The notes below the pieces were generated by a model, which ran no database searches, was not told the origin of the DNA, and was given only the letters and a program-made list of their open reading frames with translations. Of a stretch of 64,000 bases of DNA, positions 1 to 9,011 are shown one piece after another (the stretch's first letter is position 1; each line of letters begins with the position of its first letter). Made by a program: the position numbers and the translations under genes. Source of the stretch: Algoriphagus sp. (GTDB taxonomy: Bacteria > Bacteroidota > Bacteroidia > Cytophagales > Cyclobacteriaceae); the NCBI RefSeq assembly GCF_013373065.1, contig NZ_JABXIN010000015.1:174720-238719 (forward strand). The letters run 5' to 3'.

Positions 1-1269
1 GCTCAAACCTTTGCCATTAAGCCGACAGACTTTGTGGGTATGCAACGTCCCAAAGTCCTTGTCAATGAAGGGGATACTGTGAAAGCAGGTACACCCATCC
101 TATTCGATAAAGCCATGGATCAAGTTCAATACTTGGCTCCAGTATCAGGCGAAGTTATCGAAATCAAACGTGGTGAAAAGCGTAAACTTCTTGAAATCAG
201 GATCTTAGCTGATAAAGAAATTAGCTATGAAGATCTTGGTAAAATTGATCTGAAGTCGGTTGACCGAGCTACTTTGGTCGAGAAACTAGCTTCAGGGGGA
301 GTTTGGCCTCATATCATCCAACGACCATTCGGAGTGGTGGCAAATCCAGCCGATGAACCAAAGGCAATTTACATTTCAGCCTTTGATTCTAATCCATTAG
401 CTCCTGATATGGGATTTGTATTGCAAGGGGAAGAAGGATATTTCCAGGCAGGGTTGAATGCTTTGACTAAATTGACCAATGGAAAAGTCCATTTGAATGT
501 CAATGGCGCCGAGCAAGTTCCTGCAATTTTCGAAAATGCCCAAGGCGTTCAAATCAATAGATTTTCTGGAGCTCATCCGGCAGGAAACGTGGGTGTTCAA
601 ATACATCACTTGGACCCAATCAACAAAGGAGATCTAGTTTGGACGGTTAGTCCTTCCGGAGTTGTTCAGATTGGTAAATTGGTCCTAGAAGGTAAATATG
701 ATGCTTCCAAAGTCATTGCATTGACTGGTTCTGAATTGACAAAGAAAGGTTATGTGAAAACTATTTCAGGAGCGTCTGTTTCCACTTTTGTTAAAGGAAA
801 TCTACAAAGCGGTAATATTCGAGTAATCTCTGGTAACGTATTGACTGGAGAGAAAATCTCCATGGAAGGTTACCTAGGATTCTATCATAATCAAATCACT
901 GTAATTCCTGAAGGAGATTATGAAGAGTTTTTGGGTTGGTTGATGCCAAGCACCAAAAAACTCAGCTTCCATAAAGCGATTGGAATGTTGTCTTTCCTTA
1001 ATAAAGGGGAATTCAAGGTTGATACGAATACCCATGGGGAAGAGCGACCTTTCGTAGTTTCAGGAGTATTTGAAAAAGTACTTCCAATGGATATTCTTCC
1101 AACTTATTTGTTCAAAGCAATTATCGCGGAAGACTTTGATGAAATGGAAGAGCTAGGACTTTATGAGATAATCGAAGAGGATGTGGCTCTTTGTGAATTT
1201 GTGGATCCTTCTAAGAATGATTTGCAGCAGTTGGTAAGAACAGGGATTGAATTATTAATGTATAGCTAA
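1..1269 (+). CDS. nqrA: Na+-translocating NADH:quinone reductase subunit A (5' partial)
   Basis: NqrA is the peripheral cytoplasmic subunit of the sodium-pumping NADH:quinone oxidoreductase and is implicated in quinone binding. The frame is open from base 1 and reads into the recognisable NqrA segment 'KPTDFVGMQRPKVLV', so the Met at base 34 is internal and about 25-30 N-terminal residues lie outside the window. The visible 422 codons run to a normal C-terminus ('LVRTGIELLMYS'). nqrB starts 3 bases after the stop, so the two are co-transcribed. Identity comes from the family motif and from the nqrBCDE genes that follow. Confidence 0.95.
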   Translation, partial: AQTFAIKPTDFVGMQRPKVLVNEGDTVKAGTPILFDKAMDQVQYLAPVSGEVIEIKRGEKRKLLEIRILADKEISYEDLGKIDLKSVDRATLVEKLASGGVWPHIIQRPFGVVANPADEPKAIYISAFDSNPLAPDMGFVLQGEEGYFQAGLNALTKLTNGKVHLNVNGAEQVPAIFENAQGVQINRFSGAHPAGNVGVQIHHLDPINKGDLVWTVSPSGVVQIGKLVLEGKYDASKVIALTGSELTKKGYVKTISGASVSTFVKGNLQSGNIRVISGNVLTGEKISMEGYLGFYHNQITVIPEGDYEEFLGWLMPSTKKLSFHKAIGMLSFLNKGEFKVDTNTHGEERPFVVSGVFEKVLPMDILPTYLFKAIIAEDFDEMEELGLYEIIEEDVALCEFVDPSKNDLQQLVRTGIELLMYS

Positions 1270-1272
1270 ATT

Positions 1273-2472
1273 ATGAAGGCATTACAAAATCTTTTCGATA
1301 GCATTAAGCCAAACTTTGAAAAGGGAGGTAAATGGGAAAAGTTTCATACCCTCTATGAAGGGCATAGAACGATTGCATTTGCTCCTGATTTGACAACAAA
1401 GGCTAAAGGAGCTCAAATTAAGGATGCAACTGATTTGAAGCGGGTAATGATCACCGTAGTGATTGCTATGGTTCCTGCTTTGATCTTTGGTATTCTAAAT
1501 ATTGGTCATCAGCACTTCTTGGCAATAGGTGAAGAGGTGACTTGGATCGACAAAGCAATCTTTGGAGCTATTTCAGTTCTTCCTGTTCTAATTGTTTCTT
1601 ACGCTGTTGGTCTTTTGACGGAATTCACTTTCTGTGTTATAAGAAACCACCCCATTTCTGAGGGGTATTTGGTTACGGGTATGTTGATTGCACTAGTGAT
1701 GCCTCCATACATCCCTCTTTGGCAGGTAGCTTTGGCTACAATTTTCGCCGTAGTGATTGGAAAAGAAGTTTTTGGTGGCACAGGAATGAATATCTTGAAT
1801 GTCGCCATGACAGCAAGAGCATTCTTGTATTTTGCATATCCTGCTCAAATTTCTGGCGATCAAGTATGGACGTATCTTTCAGACAAGACGGCTGTTGATG
1901 GTTTCTCTGGAGCTACTGCTCTTGCTGTTGCTTACAACGCTGGTGTGGAGGGTGTTCCTGCAAGTCAAGCCTTAGCAGAGCATAACGCCGCTTTTGGGGC
2001 GGACTTTAGCTTCATGAATATGTTTATGGGTTGGATCCCTGGATCTATCGGAGAGACTTCAACCCTAATGGCCTTAATTGGCGCGGTAATTTTGATTTAT
2101 ACAGGTGTTGCTAGCTGGAAAATCATTGTATCTGGATTCGGCGGAGCTTATTTGATGGGTGTGGTAATGAATCTATTTGCAGCGAATGAGTTTATGGCGA
2201 TGGCTCCACATTTACATTTAGTAATGGGAGGTTTGGCCTTTGGTGTTGTCTTCATGGCAACTGATCCAGTATCAGCAGCTCAAACAGAAACCGGAAAATG
2301 GGTTTATGGATTTTTGATTGGTGCATTGACCATCATCATTCGTGTGACGAATCCTGCCTATCCGGAAGGAATTATGCTAGCCGTTCTATTGATGAACGTC
2401 TTTGCTCCATTAATTGACTATTACGTAGTGAAAGCTAACAAAACAAGGAGGTTACAACGTGCAACAGTCTAA
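1273..2472 (+). CDS. nqrB: Na+-translocating NADH:quinone reductase subunit B
   Basis: NqrB is a multi-spanning inner-membrane subunit that carries covalently bound FMN and takes part in Na+ transport. The 399-residue protein has many hydrophobic segments from about residue 58 onward. The motif 'DGFSGAT' ends at Thr215, which matches the threonine that carries FMN through a phosphoester bond in characterised NqrB proteins. The length is usual for the family. It starts 3 bases after nqrA and its last 14 bases overlap the GTG start of nqrC. Confidence 0.96.
   Translation: MKALQNLFDSIKPNFEKGGKWEKFHTLYEGHRTIAFAPDLTTKAKGAQIKDATDLKRVMITVVIAMVPALIFGILNIGHQHFLAIGEEVTWIDKAIFGAISVLPVLIVSYAVGLLTEFTFCVIRNHPISEGYLVTGMLIALVMPPYIPLWQVALATIFAVVIGKEVFGGTGMNILNVAMTARAFLYFAYPAQISGDQVWTYLSDKTAVDGFSGATALAVAYNAGVEGVPASQALAEHNAAFGADFSFMNMFMGWIPGSIGETSTLMALIGAVILIYTGVASWKIIVSGFGGAYLMGVVMNLFAANEFMAMAPHLHLVMGGLAFGVVFMATDPVSAAQTETGKWVYGFLIGALTIIIRVTNPAYPEGIMLAVLLMNVFAPLIDYYVVKANKTRRLQRATV
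2445..2452 (+). promoter_or_regulatory. Shine-Dalgarno site of nqrC
   Basis: The eight bases aaggaggt lie six bases before the GTG at 2459 and inside the 3' end of nqrB. They decide the non-ATG start of nqrC. Such a full Shine-Dalgarno match is rare in this window; here it may serve translation of an overlapping gene. Confidence 0.75.
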
Positions 2473-3226
2473 CGCATACATTATTACATTTTCGGTTATT
2501 CTGACCGTAGTTCTTGGTTTGCTTCTTTCAGGTACCTCTCAGGTATTGGGACCTTTGCAGCGAGAAGCAGAAGCTTTGGACAAAAAGAAGCAGATTTTAG
2601 GTGCTGTAATTTCCGGAGAAGAAATCAGAGCTATGTCTCCTGAGGAGGTTAACGCTTTTTACACTTCTCATATTGCTTCCACGGTGGTGGATATCAATGG
2701 AAATGAAGTTACCGAGAAAGAAGGTGCTGCTGTTTCTGCAGAGAATGTAGATATCGCTAAAAACTATAAAATGCCTGCTGAGGATCGGCTTTACCCAGTA
2801 TTTATCTTCCATGCAGAAGGAAATCCTGATGACGTTCAATCCTATATCCTACCCTTGTATGGTGCAGGTCTTTGGGATGCGATCTGGGGATATATTGCGC
2901 TCGATACAGACATGAACACCGTAGGTGGAATTACCTTGGCACACGCTGGTGAAACTCCAGGTCTTGGAGCTCGAATCACTGAGTCTGGGGTTCAACAACG
3001 CTATGTAGGGAAAGAAATTTTTGATGAATCCGGTGAATTGGTAGCAGTTCAAATGCAAAAAGGAGAAGGCAAAGACTATTCTGCAGACCCTCATAAGGTG
3101 GATGGAATGTCCGGAGCTACCATTACAGGTAACGGTGTAAACAGTATGTTGAAAAACTACTTAAGCCATTACCAGGCATTTATCGAATCCAAGAAATCTT
3201 CTCAGGCTGTTGCGGCAGCTTTTTAA
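2459..3226 (+). CDS. nqrC: Na+-translocating NADH:quinone reductase subunit C
   Basis: NqrC is a membrane-anchored subunit carrying the second covalent FMN. One N-terminal transmembrane helix (about residues 6-26) is followed by an exported FMN-binding domain. The motif 'DGMSGAT' ends at Thr221, the expected FMN attachment residue. The start is GTG at 2459, inside the end of nqrB. It is preceded six bases upstream by a strong ribosome binding site (aaggaggt, 2445-2452), which is unusual among the mostly SD-less genes here and supports this start. 255 residues is normal. Confidence 0.95.
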   Translation: MQQSNAYIITFSVILTVVLGLLLSGTSQVLGPLQREAEALDKKKQILGAVISGEEIRAMSPEEVNAFYTSHIASTVVDINGNEVTEKEGAAVSAENVDIAKNYKMPAEDRLYPVFIFHAEGNPDDVQSYILPLYGAGLWDAIWGYIALDTDMNTVGGITLAHAGETPGLGARITESGVQQRYVGKEIFDESGELVAVQMQKGEGKDYSADPHKVDGMSGATITGNGVNSMLKNYLSHYQAFIESKKSSQAVAAAF

Positions 3227-3256
3227 TCAATCAATCACTCTCTGACCATCATACGT

Positions 3257-3940
3257 ATGAGTACTGAAACAGTAGAAAAAGCGATCGAGAAAAAGCCCGC
3301 AGAAGCTTTACTCTCTAAGCGAAGAAAAAAACTCATCACAGATCCGCTTGTAGATGATAACCCAATTACCATTCAGGTATTGGGAATTTGTTCTGCATTG
3401 GCTGTGACCACGCAGATGAAACCAACTTTGGTGATGGCGATTTCGGTAATTTTCGTAATCGTGATGTCCAACTTGGTAATTTCATTGATGCGAAATACCA
3501 TCCCTACACGAGTTCGAATCATTGTTCAATTGGCAGTGGTTGCAACTTTGGTAACCTTGGTTTCCGAAGTATTGAGAGCCTTTGCCTATGACATGTATAA
3601 GGAACTTTCCGTATTTGTAGGTCTGATCATTACCAACTGTATCGTTATGGGTCGTCTGGAAGCATTTGCTTTAGGAAACAAACCTTATGATTCTGTTTTG
3701 GATGGTTTTGGATCAGCTTTAGGATATTCATGGATCATTTTGACAGTAGCCTTCTTCCGGGAGCTTTGGGGATCCGGATCTGTATTTGGAATTCCGGTAT
3801 TTGATTATGTGTCTGGAATTTTCGGACCAGATTTCAAATTAGCAACGAATGGATTGATGGTTTCTCCTGTGGGAGCCTTCATCATTCTCGGATTGATTAT
3901 CTGGGTACAGCGTACCAAAACAGGCTATGTAGAACACTAA
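3257..3940 (+). CDS. nqrD: Na+-translocating NADH:quinone reductase subunit D
   Basis: NqrD is an integral membrane subunit related to RnfE/NqrE-type proteins and forms part of the Na+-translocating core. After a charged cytoplasmic N-terminus of about 35 residues it has some six hydrophobic segments. Typical family stretches include 'NCIVMGRLEAFA' and 'FFRELWGSGS'. ATG at 3257 lies 30 bases after nqrC. At 227 residues it is slightly longer than proteobacterial NqrD because of the N-terminal extension. Confidence 0.95.
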   Translation: MSTETVEKAIEKKPAEALLSKRRKKLITDPLVDDNPITIQVLGICSALAVTTQMKPTLVMAISVIFVIVMSNLVISLMRNTIPTRVRIIVQLAVVATLVTLVSEVLRAFAYDMYKELSVFVGLIITNCIVMGRLEAFALGNKPYDSVLDGFGSALGYSWIILTVAFFRELWGSGSVFGIPVFDYVSGIFGPDFKLATNGLMVSPVGAFIILGLIIWVQRTKTGYVEH

Positions 3941-3955
3941 AATCGGGTAGAAAAA

Positions 3956-4567
3956 ATGGAATTATTCAATTTAGGAATTCGGTCGATCTTTATCGACAAC
4001 ATGGTTTTCGCTTACTTCCTCGGCATGTGTTCTTTCTTGGCCGTTTCTAAAAAAGTAAGTACCGCCTTAGGTTTGGGAGCTGCTGTAATCTTTGTGTTGA
4101 CAGTGACTGTGCCTGTTAACTGGCTTTTGAATGAGTTCGTATTGAAAGAGGGTGCGTTGACTTGGGTTAATGCTGAACTAGCAACCGTCGATTTGACTTT
4201 CTTGAGATTCATCATGTTCATCGCCATCATCGCCGCCATGGTGCAGTTGGTGGAAATGGTTGTAGAAAAATTTGCTCCTGCTCTTTACGGAGCTTTGGGT
4301 ATTTTCTTGCCTTTGATTGCTGTAAACTGTGCCATCTTGGGTGGATCCCTTTTCATGGCTCAAAGAGATTATACTTTGGCAGAATCTGCTGTCTATGGTT
4401 TCGGTTCTGGTACAGGATTCTTCCTAGCCATTGTTGCTTTGGCAGCGATTCGAGAAAAGTTGAAATATTCTGCAGTTCCTAATGGATTGAAAGGTTTGGG
4501 TATCACCATGCTTTTGACTGGTTTGATGGGGATTGCATTTATGTCCTTTATGGGAATTGACCTTTAA
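3956..4567 (+). CDS. nqrE: Na+-translocating NADH:quinone reductase subunit E
   Basis: NqrE is the membrane partner of NqrD in the sodium-pumping complex. The 203-residue protein has about six transmembrane segments and the family stretches '[17 protein letters not shown]', 'VNCAILGG' and 'GSGTGFFLA'. It starts 15 bases after nqrD. A strong intrinsic terminator follows it. The subunit expected next, NqrF (the FAD and 2Fe-2S NADH dehydrogenase), is absent, so the operon ends here. Confidence 0.96.
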   Translation: MELFNLGIRSIFIDNMVFAYFLGMCSFLAVSKKVSTALGLGAAVIFVLTVTVPVNWLLNEFVLKEGALTWVNAELATVDLTFLRFIMFIAIIAAMVQLVEMVVEKFAPALYGALGIFLPLIAVNCAILGGSLFMAQRDYTLAESAVYGFGSGTGFFLAIVALAAIREKLKYSAVPNGLKGLGITMLLTGLMGIAFMSFMGIDL

Positions 4568-4584
4568 GGAATAGAATTCATTTT

Positions 4585-4616
4585 AAAAGGCTCTGGAGAA
4601 ATTCAGAGCCTTTTTT
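4585..4616 (+). terminator. Intrinsic terminator of the nqr operon
   Basis: An 11-bp perfect stem (aaaaggctctg, 4585-4595, with cagagcctttt, 4604-4614) encloses an 8-base loop and runs into a T tract. It lies 17 bases after the nqrE stop and marks the end of the operon. Confidence 0.9.
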
Positions 4617-4628
4617 ATTTTCCTCAGG

Positions 4629-4661
4629 TTTGGATTGCTACCTCTACAGATCGTATCTTAC
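4629..4661 (+). promoter_or_regulatory. Possible Bacteroidota-type promoter before the DUF1080 gene
   Basis: TTTG at 4629-4632 lies 21 bases before TATCTTAC at 4654-4661. This is an imperfect match to the phylum pattern TTTG-N19-21-TAnnTTTG and sits 23 bases upstream of the ATG at 4685. The match is partial, so the call is weak. Confidence 0.3.
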
Positions 4662-4684
4662 TATTTCAAACCTGATCTCATACT

Positions 4685-5305
4685 ATGAAAAAGCCTATTT
4701 CACTTTTAATCTTCCTTCTTATTACTCAGCTTTCTTTTGCGCAATCCGGAGAATGGATTGAGTTGTTTAATGGAGAAAATTTGGAAGGATGGAAGATATC
4801 CGAAAATCCAGATTCATTCCAGGTAGTAGATGGAGTAATTAAAGTTGATGGTCCGCGTGCCCACGCATTTTATGTGGGTCCTGTAGGAAATCATGATTTT
4901 AAGAATTTCGAGCTGATGGTGGAAGTAAAAACCATGCCCAAGGCCAATTCTGGGATATTTATTCATACAGAATACCAAGAAAACGGTTGGCCCAATGTAG
5001 GCTATGAAATTCAGGTCAATCAATCTCATTCTGACTGGAGAAAAACCGGGAGTGTGTATTCTTTCCAAGATGTGCGTGAAGTCTACGTGGAGGATGGGGA
5101 ATGGTACACGGAGCATGTGATCGTCAAAAGTGACCAAATCACTGTGAAAATCAACGGAGAGACTATCAATGAGTATGATGAGTCGGAGGTACGAAGCGGT
5201 GATTTAGGGACCAAGAAGTTAAGCTCAGGAACTATCGCTTTACAGGCACATGATCCCGAATCTGTGATTTATTACCGCAGTGTGAAGATTAAGATTTTGG
5301 ATTAA
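4685..5305 (+). CDS. Secreted DUF1080 (3-keto-disaccharide hydrolase-like) protein
   Basis: The N-terminus is a clear signal peptide (about residues 1-20, ending 'LSFAQ'). The rest is one DUF1080 domain, a concanavalin-like beta-sandwich, with the family features 'WIELFNGENLEGWK' at the start and 'ANSGIFIHTEYQ' in the middle. Some family members hydrolyse 3-keto-disaccharides; whether this one does is inferred only from the family. It stands alone between two terminators and is one of three DUF1080 genes in the window. Confidence 0.88.
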   Translation: MKKPISLLIFLLITQLSFAQSGEWIELFNGENLEGWKISENPDSFQVVDGVIKVDGPRAHAFYVGPVGNHDFKNFELMVEVKTMPKANSGIFIHTEYQENGWPNVGYEIQVNQSHSDWRKTGSVYSFQDVREVYVEDGEWYTEHVIVKSDQITVKINGETINEYDESEVRSGDLGTKKLSSGTIALQAHDPESVIYYRSVKIKILD

Positions 5306-5325
5306 GTTATATTTTGAGTTTTGAG

Positions 5326-5355
5326 ATGCCTAGCAAATTGTTAGGCATTTTTTTT
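5326..5355 (+). terminator. Intrinsic terminator after the DUF1080 gene
   Basis: A 7-bp stem (atgccta, 5326-5332, with taggcat, 5342-5348) is followed by eight T residues. It lies 21 bases after the stop at 5305. Confidence 0.8.
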
Positions 5356-5369
5356 GAAATACACTTCCT

Positions 5370-5924
5370 ATGGCATTTACCTATAGACGAATTCTATCCT
5401 ATTTCTTTCGGGGTTTACTATTTCTGACTCCGCTTGCGGTCACGGGTTATGTGATTTATGCAATATTCATCTTTTTGGATGGACTAATTCCTGTACCAAT
5501 CCCGGGGATAGGTATTGCTATGGTTTTGGCCCTGATTACCTTTATTGGGTATTTGGCTAGTTTGTTTTTTACCAAGCCTTTTTTTGATCTCTTTGAGAGA
5601 GCGGTTTTTAAGATTCCATTAGTGAACCTGCTTTATACCTCCATCAAAGATTTAATGGCTGCTTTTGTGGGAGAGAAGAAAAAATTTAGCTCTCCAGTAA
5701 TCGTGCAGGTTTCTGATTCGCTCTCCCGATTGGGCTTTATTACCCAAGAGGATATGAGCAATATCGGAGAGCCTGAATTAGTAGCTGTTTATTTCCCTCA
5801 CAGCTACAATGTGTCGGGAAATGTATTCCTCGTTCCCAAAGACAAGATCACACCTCTAAAAGGGGTCAAAAGCTCAGATGTAATGAAATTTATGGTGTCG
5901 GGTGGGGTGTCGAGTTTGAAGTAA
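5370..5924 (+). CDS. DUF502 family membrane protein
   Basis: A 184-residue protein with two N-terminal transmembrane helices (about residues 10-35 and 45-68) and a soluble C-terminal half. The pattern 'LTPLAVTGYVIY', then 'PGIGI', then 'PLVNLLYTSIKD' and 'VYFPHSYNVSGNVFLVP' is that of DUF502. The function is not established in bacteria; plant relatives are linked to membrane trafficking. Its 3' end faces the minus-strand propeller gene with only four bases between the stops. Confidence 0.85.
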   Translation: MAFTYRRILSYFFRGLLFLTPLAVTGYVIYAIFIFLDGLIPVPIPGIGIAMVLALITFIGYLASLFFTKPFFDLFERAVFKIPLVNLLYTSIKDLMAAFVGEKKKFSSPVIVQVSDSLSRLGFITQEDMSNIGEPELVAVYFPHSYNVSGNVFLVPKDKITPLKGVKSSDVMKFMVSGGVSSLK

Positions 5925-5928
5925 TGAA

Positions 5929-6831
5929 TCAACGATGATACCTCACATAAGCAATCCACTCACCATCTGGTGACCAGGAATGCACATTGATAGTTCCTTG
6001 TCCTCCATAGAAAACAGGCGTCAGGTCACGAATTTCTTTAGACTCAACGTCTAATAGTCGGAGTTTGACGTCTTTTCCAAATGGATGTGCGCCTTTTTGA
6101 TCTTCCAAATAGGATATGATTACCGCGGTTTTTCCATCGGGTGAAGGATGCGGAAACCAATTATCAAAGTCATCAAAAGTTAATTGTTCTTGCTGCGACC
6201 CATCCGGCTTCATTCGGTAGGCATGCATCCGTCCTGTACGATGAGAATTAAAATAAATCCACTTTCCGTCATAGGAATATTCCGGTCCATCATCTAAACC
6301 GGGGGCATCCGTTAAACGGACTTCTGTACCTCCTTCAGTTGAAATTGCCCAGACATCCCAGTCTCCATTTCTTTCTGCACAGTAGACTAAGGTTTTTCCA
6401 TCTGGACTGATTCCATGCCAGTAACTTGGGTACTTCTCGGTGATTAATTGGGGAGTTCCTCCTGCTAGCGGGATTGTATAGATACGTGAACTTAGTCCTT
6501 CATCATTTCGACTGTAGACCAAGGTTTTCCCATCAAAACTCAGCCCATGGTCATTATTGACTCGATCTATTTGGTCAGGAAATAGGAGTCCAAGATTTTT
6601 GCCATCTAAGCCTATTTTCTCCAGTTTCCCTCCAGAATTAATGAGGAGGTATTTTCCGTCTCTAGACCAGTTCGGAGCTTCAAAGTGTCTATTTTCAAGT
6701 AGGATGGTTTTTTCTTCCCCAGAATGGACATTCAGAATGACCAGTTCACTTTTTATATTTTCTGGCACCTGTGAAAATGTAAGAAGAGGGGCTAGCATAA
6801 TCAATAGGGAAAGAAGCAATCGTAGATTCAT
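5929..6831 (-). CDS. Secreted TolB/PD40-type beta-propeller protein
   Basis: A signal peptide (residues 1-20, ending 'LLTFSQ') precedes repeated WD40-like PD40 blades. At least five copies of the 'SPDGK/SxDGK' turn are visible ('WSRDGKYL', 'LSFDGKTLVY', 'ISPDGKTLVY', 'YSYDGKWIYF', 'PSPDGKTAV', 'WSPDGEWIAY'). Proteins of this architecture resemble the propeller of TolB and often act as periplasmic binding modules. No enzymatic residues are recognisable and no partner gene is adjacent. It is encoded 48 bases downstream of selD and may be read with it. Confidence 0.75.
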   Translation of the reverse strand: MNLRLLLSLLIMLAPLLTFSQVPENIKSELVILNVHSGEEKTILLENRHFEAPNWSRDGKYLLINSGGKLEKIGLDGKNLGLLFPDQIDRVNNDHGLSFDGKTLVYSRNDEGLSSRIYTIPLAGGTPQLITEKYPSYWHGISPDGKTLVYCAERNGDWDVWAISTEGGTEVRLTDAPGLDDGPEYSYDGKWIYFNSHRTGRMHAYRMKPDGSQQEQLTFDDFDNWFPHPSPDGKTAVIISYLEDQKGAHPFGKDVKLRLLDVESKEIRDLTPVFYGGQGTINVHSWSPDGEWIAYVRYHR

Positions 6832-6879
6832 TTTAGTTGGGATTGATGGTTTATTAAGTTACCAATCTTCTCCCATAAA

Positions 6880-7920
6880 TTACAGTACTTCGACTTTAAA
6901 GTCCTGCTTTTCAATAAATCGTCCAATTTCCCAAACGATTTGATTTTCTGTCTTCATAGTATCTTCAAACCATTTTTGATTTTCTTCCCCTACGGCAATT
7001 AGCAATCCACCGCTTGTCTGAGGATCACAAAGTGGTACCAAATCCATTCCGGTAACACCCTTCGCTTTTGACTGGAAGGCATTCCAGTTTCGATAAGTAT
7101 TGTCAGGGAAAATGAATTGCTTGACGTATTCCTGAATTCCTTCAAGCAAGGGAAGCTTAGAGAAATCAATTTGTGCAGAAATGCCAGAAGCTTCTGCCAG
7201 TTCGATTAGATGTCCCAAAAGCCCAAAACCAGTCACATCCGTCATGGCATGTACTTCTTCGTGATTCCCCAAAACCTGCCCGATTCGATTTAAACGACAG
7301 GCTGTATCGATCAAGGTTTGGTAATCTTTTTCTGAGATTTTCTGTCTTTTCAAAGCCGTGGCTAAAACGCCAATTCCCAGAGGTTTGGTCAAGTATATTA
7401 AATCTCCTGCTTTAGCTCCTTGGTTCGTTTTGATTTTTCGGGGATGAACCACCCCATTTACGGAGAGTCCAAAAATGGGATCTTTTGCTGCAATGCTATG
7501 CCCTCCCGCTAATTCAATTCCCGCTGTTTTACAGATGCTTTTTGCACCTTCAAGAACTTTCGCTGCGAGTTCTGGAGCAATTTTTTCAACAGGCCAACTT
7601 AAAATCGCATTCGCAAAGAGCGGCTTTCCGCCCATTGCATAGATATCCGAGATGGCATTAGCAGACGAAATCCGTCCAAAATCATAGGGATCATCCACGA
7701 TGGGTGTAAAAAAATCTACCGTATTCACCATGGCCAAATCCTCACTTACCTGATAAACGGCGGCATCATCTTTGGCCGAATTCCCTACCAATAAATTTGG
7801 ATCCGATTGCGTCCAAGATTGGCTTGAAGACAGAATTTGATCCAAAATGGCAGGGGCAATTTTACACCCACACCCAGATCCTTCACTCCATTCAGTTAAT
7901 CGGATTGTTTGCTCGTTCAT
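6880..7920 (-). CDS. selD: Selenide, water dikinase (selenophosphate synthetase)
   Basis: SelD makes selenophosphate from selenide and ATP, the selenium donor for tRNA 2-selenouridine and selenocysteine. The active site near the N-terminus is 'GSGCGCK'; Cys17 stands where many homologues carry selenocysteine, so this is the Cys form with no in-frame TGA. 'DPYDFGRISSANAISDIYAMGG' and 'DVTGFGLLGH' are family nucleotide-binding stretches. At 346 residues it is full length. Its first 29 bases overlap the 3' end of selU, so the pair is transcribed together. Confidence 0.96.
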   Translation of the reverse strand: MNEQTIRLTEWSEGSGCGCKIAPAILDQILSSSQSWTQSDPNLLVGNSAKDDAAVYQVSEDLAMVNTVDFFTPIVDDPYDFGRISSANAISDIYAMGGKPLFANAILSWPVEKIAPELAAKVLEGAKSICKTAGIELAGGHSIAAKDPIFGLSVNGVVHPRKIKTNQGAKAGDLIYLTKPLGIGVLATALKRQKISEKDYQTLIDTACRLNRIGQVLGNHEEVHAMTDVTGFGLLGHLIELAEASGISAQIDFSKLPLLEGIQEYVKQFIFPDNTYRNWNAFQSKAKGVTGMDLVPLCDPQTSGGLLIAVGEENQKWFEDTMKTENQIVWEIGRFIEKQDFKVEVL

Positions 7921-8947
7921 AAAGTTGATCTTTCGATTGGATTAGCAAATCAATTTGGGCCGATAAGGATAAACCTGTCAAATCAAGGTTCAAGGTATCC
8001 TCCTTCGGATGTTTTTCAAGTTCAAATTCGTATGCCTTGTCGTAGTAAGTCAAGAGGTTTTGAATCCAGCGAGGATGATCTCCTTCTTCTATGGCTTCAA
8101 GGGCTTCTTTGGTACGCAGCCCTCCCAATTTTTTGCTTAATTTTTTTACAGCCTGTTTCAATTCTTCTTTTGGAAGCTCAGCATATTCTGATTCAATATG
8201 CTTGATCCTTTCTTGATCAGATTTGCTGATATCCAAATGCGGACTTTTCTGCATTTGTGAAAAAAACAGATCAGGAAGGATGATGCGACCGATCTTTCTA
8301 CTTTCATTTTCAACCCAAATTGGGGGATCTGAATTCAGAAGAAGAAGTATTTCTGCCAGCTTATTTTCAAATTGTTCTACGGAAGGTTGTGGGGATTGTC
8401 CGATTCCTCCAAAGGCAGAGCCTTTATGATGTGCCAATTGTTCCAAGTCCACAACTTGCTCCCCGGCTTCTTTTAGGTGTTGGAGCAAGAGTGTTTTTGC
8501 AGTTCCTGTTTTTCCGCCGAGAACTATAAGATTTCGTTTTTTTCGAACTTCTTCATAGGTGAAATTCCGATAGGTTTTATAGCCTCCTTTAAGTCTAAAA
8601 ACCTCAAAACCGACCATTCCCAAAAGCCAGGAAAGAATTTGACTTCGCATTCCTCCTCTCCAGCAATACAGGATGATTTTCCGATTGGTAAAGAGACGGA
8701 TCGCTTCTTTCTGTATTAAATGAAACCGTGGCCCAACTAATTCAAAGCCTTTTATGGTGGCTTTCTCACTTCCTTCTTGCTTGTAGAGCGTCCCTATAGC
8801 TTTCCGTTCTTTATCATTTAAAATCGGGATATTGACCGCTTCGGGGATATGGCTATGAGAAAATTCTCCCTCACTTCGGGCATCTACAATAGGAAGGGTT
8901 TTCCGTAGTTCTAAAAATTCAGAAAGTGAAATCAGCATTTCTTTCAT
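7892..8947 (-). CDS. selU: tRNA 2-selenouridine synthase
   Basis: SelU (MnmH/YbbB) replaces sulfur by selenium at the wobble uridine of certain tRNAs, using selenophosphate from SelD. Residues 1-125 form a rhodanese domain with the catalytic 'YCWRGGMRS' (Cys95). A P-loop follows at residues 144-152 ('GGKTGTAKT'), with Ala in place of the usual Gly before Lys. The start at 8947 (MKEMLISL, 351 residues) is preferred to the upstream ATG at 8995, which lies in the trxA terminator. Being next to selD is the usual arrangement for this use of selenium. Confidence 0.94.
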   Translation of the reverse strand: MKEMLISLSEFLELRKTLPIVDARSEGEFSHSHIPEAVNIPILNDKERKAIGTLYKQEGSEKATIKGFELVGPRFHLIQKEAIRLFTNRKIILYCWRGGMRSQILSWLLGMVGFEVFRLKGGYKTYRNFTYEEVRKKRNLIVLGGKTGTAKTLLLQHLKEAGEQVVDLEQLAHHKGSAFGGIGQSPQPSVEQFENKLAEILLLLNSDPPIWVENESRKIGRIILPDLFFSQMQKSPHLDISKSDQERIKHIESEYAELPKEELKQAVKKLSKKLGGLRTKEALEAIEEGDHPRWIQNLLTYYDKAYEFELEKHPKEDTLNLDLTGLSLSAQIDLLIQSKDQLYERANNPIN

Positions 8948-8960
8948 ACAGTCCGAATAT

Positions 8961-8992
8961 AAAAAAATGCCACCGGATTTCCGGTGGCATTT
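8961..8992 (-). terminator. Intrinsic terminator of trxA
   Basis: A 12-bp perfect stem (aaatgccaccgg, 8965-8976, with ccggtggcattt, 8981-8992) has a four-base loop. Read on the minus strand it ends in a run of seven T (8961-8967 on the plus strand are A). It lies 20 bases downstream of the trxA stop and separates trxA from selU. Confidence 0.88.
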
Positions 8993-9011
8993 CAATAAGG
9001 ATAATTTTTGA

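Noticed and set aside
8948..8995. An upstream ATG that would extend selU by 16 codons
   Set aside because: It lies in the 3' arm of the trxA terminator; the extension is not protein-like for the family.
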